NCBI GenBank assembly: GCA_031261145.1
Contig: JAISJX010000027.1
Span: 1 to 6,750 of the forward strand
Direction: 5' to 3'
DNA: 6,750 nt
DNA from: Tannerella sp.
Lineage (GTDB): Bacteria; Bacteroidota; Bacteroidia; Bacteroidales; Tannerellaceae
Shown here: piece after piece, positions 1 to 4,951 of the stretch
Layout: each line of letters begins with the position of its first letter
How positions within the stretch are numbered: the stretch's first letter is position 1
The notes under the pieces: generated by a model
Databases searched by the model: none
The model's input: only the letters and a program-made list of their open reading frames with translations
What the model was told of the DNA's origin: nothing
Made by a program: the position numbers and the translations under genes

Positions 1-825
1 GGAAAATTAGGTAAAATCGTCACTGTAAAGACTTATTTCATGCTTGGCGGTGGTAAATTCAACGAACAACCGGCAACACCTGTTCCTGCATGGCTCGACT
101 GGGATAAATGGTTAGGCCCGGCGCCTTACCGGCCGTTCAGCCCGTCTATTGTGAGCGAGAACGGACGGGGCGGTTGGCAAAATTACTGGGCTTATAGTGG
201 AGGATTATTGGACGATGAGGCTTCCCATACCTTGGACTTTACCCGCATGGTACTTGGTGATCCCCCCCATCCTAAGTCTGTTTACAGTTGGGGAGGCAAT
301 TATACCTACGGAGGAACAAGTGAAACACCGGAAGCTCAATCCGTCACATTTGATTTCGGAGAGTATGTCCTAACCGCTGACGGAGGACCTTCCTACAAAT
401 ACATGAAAAAAGCGCCCGGTGATATCCGTAACGACCCCAAACGTTTCCCCAATTGGCGTAACTATTCTGCCCGTGTAGAGATTTATGGAACGGAAGGACT
501 GATTTATCTTGGACGTCACGGCGGCGGTTGGCAAGTTATCGGTCCCAACGATCAGGTCGTGGCCGAAGATGGGGCTGTATTTCCCGACAATGCCCATCAG
601 AAGAATTTCATTGATTGTCTGCGCAGTCGCAAACAACCCAACGGCAACATCGAAGAATGTCATCGTAGCGCAACCTTAATAAATATGGGTAACATTGCCT
701 GTCGTGTCGGAAACAAACAGTTACTATTCGACGGCCAAACCGAGAAGTTTATCGGAAATAAAGGAGCAAACATACTTGCTAAGGGCACATACCGAAAAGG
801 ATACGAAATCCCTAAGAACATATAA
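1..825 (+). CDS. Gfo/Idh/MocA family oxidoreductase, C-terminal part (5' end outside window)
   Basis: This frame is open from the first base and stops at TAA 823-825, so about 274 C-terminal residues are visible. The ATG at 40 is internal, because the frame continues in register upstream of it. The text matches the substrate-binding domain of Gfo/Idh/MocA proteins of the Bacteroidetes/planctomycete type: WLGPAP (about 112-129), then SGGLLDDEASHTLD (about 196-237) with the conserved Asp-x-x-x-His pair, the His being at 226-228. Near the end come a Tyr-Gly-Thr-Glu-Gly strand, HQKNFIDCLRSRKQP and a TYRKGYEIP terminus. Family members bind NAD(P) through an N-terminal Rossmann fold, which is missing here, and oxidise or reduce sugars and polyols. 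Some act as glycosidases by a redox mechanism (GH109). The substrate cannot be read from this half. A run of seven C at 262-268 (D-P-P-H-P) is intact in frame. A twin-arginine or lipoprotein signal, common in this subgroup, could lie upstream unseen. Confidence 0.9.
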   Translation, partial: GKLGKIVTVKTYFMLGGGKFNEQPATPVPAWLDWDKWLGPAPYRPFSPSIVSENGRGGWQNYWAYSGGLLDDEASHTLDFTRMVLGDPPHPKSVYSWGGNYTYGGTSETPEAQSVTFDFGEYVLTADGGPSYKYMKKAPGDIRNDPKRFPNWRNYSARVEIYGTEGLIYLGRHGGGWQVIGPNDQVVAEDGAVFPDNAHQKNFIDCLRSRKQPNGNIEECHRSATLINMGNIACRVGNKQLLFDGQTEKFIGNKGANILAKGTYRKGYEIPKNI

Positions 826-948
826 GTCTATTTAAAGTATAGATCCAAGGCTGCAAACTTTGTCTCCCATTATTCTGCCATGAGCGCCAAATGCGGGGAA
901 GTGGAAGCAGTTCTGGCATTGTTTGACAAGGATTTTGAGAATCAGTAA
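826..948 (+). other. Open 40-codon stretch directly after the oxidoreductase stop, unidentified
   Basis: After the oxidoreductase TAA, the same frame continues open for 40 codons to TAA 946-948. It contains one ATG at 880, which would give a 22-residue peptide MSAKCGEVEAVLALFDKDFE plus two residues. The composition is protein-like, with a run that could be an amphipathic helix, but I do not recognise a family. No ribosome binding site precedes the ATG. It may be the worn end of a lost gene, or chance. I do not call it a gene. Confidence 0.2.
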
Positions 949-956
949 TAAAATAG

Positions 957-1046
957 GCCAACAGAGGCATGAACATTGTAGATATTACCGGCTTGACGGA
1001 TTTATCTATTGAGCAAGTAAAAGAAATTCTTCAAAAAGCAAGCTAA
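957..1046 (+). pseudogene. Possible remnant: C-terminal tail of an Rpn/PD-(D/E)XK nuclease family transposase
   Basis: After an in-frame TAG at 954-956, the frame reads ANRG, then from ATG 969 MNIVDITGLTDLSIEQVKEI and five more residues to TAA 1044-1046. Rpn (PD-(D/E)XK nuclease family transposase) proteins, frequent in Bacteroidales, commonly end in a helix-turn-helix-like tail of the form G-M-x-I-x-x-I-x-x-x-T-x-L-S-x-E-x-V/I-x-x-L. The visible spacing fits that pattern exactly. Nothing of the nuclease domain is present upstream in any forward frame, so only the tail would remain. A free 25-residue peptide is the alternative, but no well-spaced ribosome binding site is seen. The assignment rests on a short pattern recalled from the family and is tentative. 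Confidence 0.35.
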
Positions 1047-1099
1047 AACAGCTATTAAAATCTGAAAACTTTACTACCTTTACCGAAAATTTCAAAAGG

Positions 1100-1483
1100 A
1101 TGAAGATTAACGGATATCAAACAAAGGCACATTCGGGGCCAACAAAACGGTATTGTCAGACGTTGGATTTGAAGAACGATCCGGCTCTGATTGAGGAATA
1201 TATCAAACGCCATAGCGAGAAGGAAGCATGGCCGGAGATACGCGAAGGAATACGCAGTGTGGGGATTCTGGAAATGGAAATCTACATTCTGGAGAATCGT
1301 CTGTTTATGATTGTCGAGACACCGCTTGATTTCGATTGGGACGAGGCTTTTGCGCGTCTGGCAACCTTGCCGAGACAACAGGAATGGGAAGATTATATGT
1401 CTATCTTTCAGGATGCAAAGGCGAATGCAACATCTGCCGAGAAATGGAAACAAATGACACGGATGTTCCGGTTGTATGAATAG
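1100..1483 (+). CDS. rhaM: L-rhamnose mutarotase family protein (RhaM, DUF718)
   Basis: This 127-residue cytoplasmic protein belongs to the RhaM family, which interconverts alpha and beta anomers of L-rhamnose so that the isomerase gets its preferred form. The core starts at about residue 17 with KRYCQTLDL. The helix ALIEEYIKRHSEKEAWPEI follows, and its Tyr34 and His38 match by position the Tyr/His pair of the E. coli enzyme (Tyr18, His22, as I recall them). Next come GILEMEIYILENRLFMIVE (about 55-73) and a Trp-Glu-x-Tyr-Met segment. The protein is about 20 residues longer than the E. coli enzyme, partly through a 16-residue N-terminal extension. No ATG lies between the frame's previous stop (TGA 1010-1012) and 1100, so this start is well supported, although AAAAGG abuts the ATG instead of being spaced from it. 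No rhamnose isomerase, kinase or aldolase is in the window, so the true substrate could be another sugar. The phoH gene follows after 19 bases. Confidence 0.88.
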   Translation: MKINGYQTKAHSGPTKRYCQTLDLKNDPALIEEYIKRHSEKEAWPEIREGIRSVGILEMEIYILENRLFMIVETPLDFDWDEAFARLATLPRQQEWEDYMSIFQDAKANATSAEKWKQMTRMFRLYE

Positions 1484-1490
1484 GCAGTAA

Positions 1491-1496
1491 AAAGGA
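1491..1496 (+). promoter_or_regulatory. Ribosome binding site of phoH
   Basis: AAAGGA lies six bases before the phoH ATG at 1503, inside the 19-base gap after rhaM. It is the only well-spaced Shine-Dalgarno-like site I found before a start in this run, and it supports 1503 as the start codon. Confidence 0.5.
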
Positions 1497-1502
1497 CGGT
1501 CG

Positions 1503-2501
1503 ATGATTGAACGGATATATATTCTTGAAAATGTGGATTTAGTTGCATTTTACGGCGTAAATAACGCCCACATGCAACTGATTAAAACACTGTTTCCCAA
1601 ACTGCGCATCGTGGCGCGCGGTAATGTGATGAAAATCATCGGGGACGAAGAAGAATTAGAGGCGTTTCTCAAGAAGATTCGTGAAATAGAGCTTTACTGC
1701 GAGGAATATAACTCCGTGACGGAGGATATTATTATGGATATTGTCAAAGGCAAGGACGTCAATGTCGCCCGGCAAGACCATTTGATTATCCACGGCGTGA
1801 ACGGGCGGGCGATTGTCGCCCGCTCGGAGAACCAGCAACTGTTGGTGAAGGCTTTTGAGGACAATGATTTGACATTTGCTATCGGGCCGGCGGGTTCGGG
1901 CAAGACATTTGTAGCGATAGCGCTTGCTGTGAGGGCGCTGAAAAATAAACAGGTACGGAAAATCATCCTCAGCCGTCCGGCGGTGGAAGCCGGAGAGAAA
2001 CTCGGTTTTTTGCCCGGTGAGATGAAAGACAAATTGGATCCATACCTGCAACCGCTCTATGATGCTCTACAGGAGATGATTCCGGCAATCAAGCTGAAAG
2101 AATACATGGAGAATAACGTGATTCAGATTGCTCCGTTGGCGTATATGCGCGGACGCACGCTGAGCGACGCCGTGATTATTCTGGACGAAGCGCAAAACAC
2201 AACGACTCATCAGATTAAGATGTTCCTGACCCGTCTGGGGCTTCACGCCAAAATGATTGTCACGGGAGACATTACGCAGATAGACCTGCCGCCGACAGCT
2301 ACATCCGGCCTGGTTCAGGCGATGAACATACTGAGAAAGGTGTATGGCATTGGCAGAATAGAGTTTACGAAAAAAGATATAGTCCGCCATAAGCTGGTAC
2401 AACACATTGTCGAAGCGTATGAAAAGGACGATGAACAACGAAAAAAAGATTTTGTAAAAGATAAGAAAGATGAAAAAAGCATTAGTAAAGACGGAATATA
2501 A
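1503..2501 (+). CDS. phoH: PhoH family P-loop ATPase
   Basis: This is a cytoplasmic ATPase of 332 residues, the usual length for PhoH/YbeZ-type proteins. Residues 1 to about 100 form the N-terminal part, with a KH-like stretch [20 protein letters not shown] (31-50). The ATPase domain follows, with Walker A GPAGSGKT at 128-135, the family block [16 protein letters not shown] at 158-173, Walker [10 protein letters not shown] at 224-232, a TGD sensor-like motif at 254-256 and DIVRHKLV at 292-299. The last 25 residues are lysine- and aspartate-rich and look disordered. In other bacteria PhoH/YbeZ is linked to the endoribonuclease YbeY and RNA metabolism; a helicase-like role is proposed, and the phosphate-starvation name is historical. 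The 3' end overlaps purC by 32 bases in a different frame, so the charged tail is encoded across the purC start. This suggests cotranscription and possibly coupled translation. Confidence 0.95.
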   Translation: MIERIYILENVDLVAFYGVNNAHMQLIKTLFPKLRIVARGNVMKIIGDEEELEAFLKKIREIELYCEEYNSVTEDIIMDIVKGKDVNVARQDHLIIHGVNGRAIVARSENQQLLVKAFEDNDLTFAIGPAGSGKTFVAIALAVRALKNKQVRKIILSRPAVEAGEKLGFLPGEMKDKLDPYLQPLYDALQEMIPAIKLKEYMENNVIQIAPLAYMRGRTLSDAVIILDEAQNTTTHQIKMFLTRLGLHAKMIVTGDITQIDLPPTATSGLVQAMNILRKVYGIGRIEFTKKDIVRHKLVQHIVEAYEKDDEQRKKDFVKDKKDEKSISKDGI

Positions 2502-3420
2502 TTTTCCGGGACAAAAGAGTGTGTATCATGGTAAAGTGCGGGACGTCTATAACATCCGCAACGAAGTGTTAGTCATGGTAGCGACCGACCGGATTTCGGC
2601 CTTCGACGTCGTTTTGCCGGAGGGAATCCCTTATAAAGGGCAGATGCTGAACCAGCTTGCTGCAAAGTTTCTGGATGCAACGGCTGATATTTGTCCGAAC
2701 TGGAAACTCGCTGTGCCAGACCCGATGGTGACGGTCGGCGTGCAATGCGAAGGTTATCCGGTGGAAATGATTGTGCGCGGTTACCTGTGCGGAAGCGCCT
2801 GGCGTGCATACAAAAACGGCGTGCGGGAGATTTGCGGCGTGAAAATCCCGGACGGAATGCGTGAAAACCAGAAGTTCCCCGAACCAATCATCACCCCGAC
2901 CACCAAAGCGGCTCAAGGCACGCATGATGAAGATATTTCCAAAGAAGAAATTCTGAAACAAGGATTGGTTTCGGAAGCGGATTACGCGGTACTCGAAAAA
3001 TATACGCTGGCATTGTTCAAGCGCGGTTCGGAGATTGCGGCCGAACGCGGATTGATTCTTGTGGATACAAAGTATGAGTTCGGGCATCGCGACGGTAAAA
3101 TCTACCTGATTGACGAAATCCATACGCCGGACTCGTCCCGTTATTTCTACAAAGAAGGCTATGAAACGCTTTTTGCCACCGGCGAACCGCAGAAACAGCT
3201 TTCCAAAGAATTTGTACGCGAATGGCTGATGGAGAATGGTTTCCAAGGAAAAACCGGTCAGACGGTCCCGGAAATGACGCCGACGATTGTGGAAAGTATC
3301 AGTAACCGGTATATCGAACTGTATGAGCAGATTACGGGCGAGCCTTTTGTAAAAGAGGATACGGACGATTTGCTTTCGCGCATTGAGAAAAATGTAACAA
3401 ATTACATTACAGCAGAATAA
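2470..3420 (+). CDS. purC: Phosphoribosylaminoimidazole-succinocarboxamide synthase (SAICAR synthetase)
   Basis: PurC joins aspartate to CAIR with ATP to give SAICAR, a step of de novo purine synthesis. At 316 residues it is the long form, resembling yeast Ade1, rather than the roughly 237-residue E. coli form. Visible blocks are YHGKVRDVY at 19-27 (nucleotide-binding loop), [20 protein letters not shown] at 38-57, [18 protein letters not shown] at 97-114 (first family signature), TPTTKA at 142-147, [11 protein letters not shown] at 195-205 (second signature) and [12 protein letters not shown] at 214-225. The start at 2470 lies inside the end of phoH. It is supported because [17 protein letters not shown] is the normal beginning of Bacteroidales PurC. 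AAGAAAG just upstream is a weak ribosome binding site at best. The gene looks intact, with no missing key residues, and menG follows after 13 bases. Confidence 0.97.
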   Translation: MKKALVKTEYNFPGQKSVYHGKVRDVYNIRNEVLVMVATDRISAFDVVLPEGIPYKGQMLNQLAAKFLDATADICPNWKLAVPDPMVTVGVQCEGYPVEMIVRGYLCGSAWRAYKNGVREICGVKIPDGMRENQKFPEPIITPTTKAAQGTHDEDISKEEILKQGLVSEADYAVLEKYTLALFKRGSEIAAERGLILVDTKYEFGHRDGKIYLIDEIHTPDSSRYFYKEGYETLFATGEPQKQLSKEFVREWLMENGFQGKTGQTVPEMTPTIVESISNRYIELYEQITGEPFVKEDTDDLLSRIEKNVTNYITAE

Positions 3421-3433
3421 AGCCGTTTCTTGG

Positions 3434-4168
3434 ATGATTACAGCGGAGAATGTGCTTCCATACAGCGGAACGGAAAAGAAAGGATTGCAGATCAAACGGA
3501 TGTTTGACACGATTGCCGGCCGGTATGACCGTATGAATCATGTCCTTTCGCTGGGTTTCGACCGTTCGTGGCGCAGGAAAACCGTCCATTTTCTCCGCCC
3601 GTATCATCCGAAAACAATCTTGGATGTCGCTTCCGGAACAGGTGACCTTGCCTTGCTGATGTGCAGGCAGTTGCAGCCGGAAAAAGTGATTGGCGCCGAT
3701 CTTTCCGAAGGGATGATGGCGATTGGCGCAGCCAAAGCGGCGGAAGCCGGTTTCGGAAATATGGTCTCGTTTGAATATCAGGATTGTATGTCCCTATCCT
3801 ATTCCGACGCATCGTTCGACGCTGTGACAGCCGCTTTCGGAGTGCGTAATTTCGCGCATATCGAACAGGGCTTGGCTGAGATGTACCGCGTACTGAAGCA
3901 GGAGGGACATATTGCGATTCTGGAATTGTCCACGCCGGATTATTTTCCGATGAAGCAACTGTATCATCTATATTCTAAGCTAATAGTCTCATTTTTGGGT
4001 GGATTGTTCGGATTGGAGAAGGCGGCATACAATTATTTACCCGCTTCCATTGAAGGAATGCCTCAGGGGGCGCGAATGAAGGAACTGCTTTCCATGCAGG
4101 GATTTATCGAAACAAGAATAAAACGGTTTACATTGGGTGTTTGCACCCTTTACACAGCAAAAAAATGA
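3434..4168 (+). CDS. menG: Demethylmenaquinone methyltransferase (UbiE/MenG)
   Basis: This 244-residue class I methyltransferase adds the last methyl group, from S-adenosylmethionine, to demethylmenaquinone to make menaquinone, the respiratory quinone of Bacteroidales. The first UbiE signature is YDRMNHVLSLGFDRSW at 31-46. An Asp occupies the position where E. coli and Bacillus have His (pattern H-x-x-W), which I believe is usual in this phylum. The SAM-binding motif is ILDVASGTGD at 62-71, with the acidic residue Asp89 in GADLS. FDAVTAAFGVRNF at 128-140 follows, and the second signature is RVLKQEGHIAILELS at 152-166, with Gln in place of the usual Pro. The start at 3434 is the first ATG after purC; no good Shine-Dalgarno is seen. 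Ubiquinone synthesis is not expected in an anaerobe of this group, so menG is the better symbol than ubiE. The neighbour aroE feeds chorismate, the menaquinone ring precursor. Confidence 0.94.
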   Translation: MITAENVLPYSGTEKKGLQIKRMFDTIAGRYDRMNHVLSLGFDRSWRRKTVHFLRPYHPKTILDVASGTGDLALLMCRQLQPEKVIGADLSEGMMAIGAAKAAEAGFGNMVSFEYQDCMSLSYSDASFDAVTAAFGVRNFAHIEQGLAEMYRVLKQEGHIAILELSTPDYFPMKQLYHLYSKLIVSFLGGLFGLEKAAYNYLPASIEGMPQGARMKELLSMQGFIETRIKRFTLGVCTLYTAKK

Positions 4169-4178
4169 ATAAAGTAAT

Positions 4179-4922
4179 ATGAAAAAGTACGGTTTGATTG
4201 GGTATCCGTTGGGACATTCATTTTCAATAGGTTTCTTTAACCGGAAATTTCAATCGGAAAATATAGACGCGGAATACCTCAATTTTGAGATGGAAGACGT
4301 GAAGGATTTGAAAACTGTATTGCAGGAAAATCCAACGCTTTGCGGATTGAATGTGACGTTGCCTCACAAAACAAATGTGATTCCGTTGCTCGACGAAATA
4401 GATGGAAATGCGCGTTTGATTGGCGCTGTCAATGTGATTAAGTTTACGAAGGGACGCTTTGGAAAACTAAAACTGACGGGATATAATTCGGATATCACCG
4501 GTTTTAACAAATCTATCGAGCCTTTGTTGAACAAAACGCATCGCAAAGCGTTGATTTTAGGCACAGGAGGCGCATCAAAAGCTATTTATCACGGATTGAT
4601 GGATTTGGGACTTTCCGCCGTATTTGTTTCGCGTACACCCAAGGATTTTTGCATCACTTACGACGAAATTACGCCCGGAACGATGAACGAATACACGGTG
4701 ATTGTCAATACGACGCCCCTGGGCCTGTATCCGCACGTGGAACAAGCACCCGACATTCCGTACGACTTGCTGACGCCCAGCCATTTGCTATACGACCTGA
4801 TTTATAATCCGGACGAAACGCTGTTTATGCAAAAAGGGAAAGAACATGGCGCGGCAGTAAAGAATGGCTTGGAAATGTTGTTGTTGCAAGCCTTTGAATC
4901 GTGGCGAATATGGAATATGTAG
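4179..4922 (+). CDS. aroE: Shikimate dehydrogenase
   Basis: AroE reduces 3-dehydroshikimate to shikimate with NADPH in the pathway to chorismate. At 247 residues it is shorter than E. coli AroE (272), as I recall is usual for Bacteroidales. The substrate-binding motif is GYPLGHSFS at 8-16. NVTLPHK at 58-64 carries the catalytic lysine (Lys64), and GYNSDITGF at 101-109 carries its Asp partner (Asp105). The Rossmann glycine loop is GTGGASKA at 128-135. Ser-Arg-Thr at 151-153 replaces the common Asn-Arg-Thr and keeps the arginine expected to bind the NADP phosphate. VNTTPLGLYP at 176-185 and YDLIYNPDETLFM at 205-217 are also family hallmarks, and NGLEMLLLQA at 229-238 closes the domain. The start lies 10 bases after menG, at a M-K-K-Y-G-L-I-G-Y-P beginning typical of the family. 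The gene appears intact. Confidence 0.96.
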   Translation: MKKYGLIGYPLGHSFSIGFFNRKFQSENIDAEYLNFEMEDVKDLKTVLQENPTLCGLNVTLPHKTNVIPLLDEIDGNARLIGAVNVIKFTKGRFGKLKLTGYNSDITGFNKSIEPLLNKTHRKALILGTGGASKAIYHGLMDLGLSAVFVSRTPKDFCITYDEITPGTMNEYTVIVNTTPLGLYPHVEQAPDIPYDLLTPSHLLYDLIYNPDETLFMQKGKEHGAAVKNGLEMLLLQAFESWRIWNM

Positions 4923-4951
4923 AACTATTATAATTTATAAAAAAAAACAGT
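4923..4951 (+). promoter_or_regulatory. A-rich leader between aroE and the GH92 gene
   Basis: These 29 bases are almost entirely A and T and end in nine A (4939-4947) followed by CAGT before the ATG. There is no Shine-Dalgarno sequence and no hairpin that could act as a terminator. A-rich, SD-less leaders are usual before well-translated Bacteroidetes genes, so it is read here as a translation leader. I found no convincing TTTG / TAnnTTTG promoter pair in it. Confidence 0.4.

Noticed and set aside
262..268. Run of seven C in the oxidoreductase, possibly a phase-variation or frameshift site
   Set aside because: The frame is intact across it and the run codes for ordinary residues. One short homopolymer inside a coding region is not evidence of phase variation.
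827..843. Small inverted repeat TCTAT / ATAGA with a 7-base loop just after the oxidoreductase stop
   Set aside because: The stem is only five weak base pairs, AT-rich, and no T run follows. It is not credible as a terminator.
1075..1082. TACCTTTA resembling the Bacteroides -7 element (TAnnTTTG) before rhaM
   Set aside because: The final G is missing and no TTTG-like -33 element lies at the expected distance upstream. It would also leave a leader of only about ten bases. It is possible but too weak to annotate.
1055..1453. Antisense open frame opposite rhaM
   Set aside because: It mirrors rhaM almost exactly and has a Cys/Phe-rich low-likelihood composition. RhaM is well supported.
2569..3510. 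Long antisense open frame (313 codons) opposite purC
   Set aside because: It lies wholly over purC and the start of menG, its translation is rich in Arg, Phe and His with no family motif, and purC is unmistakable on the + strand. It is a codon-bias shadow.
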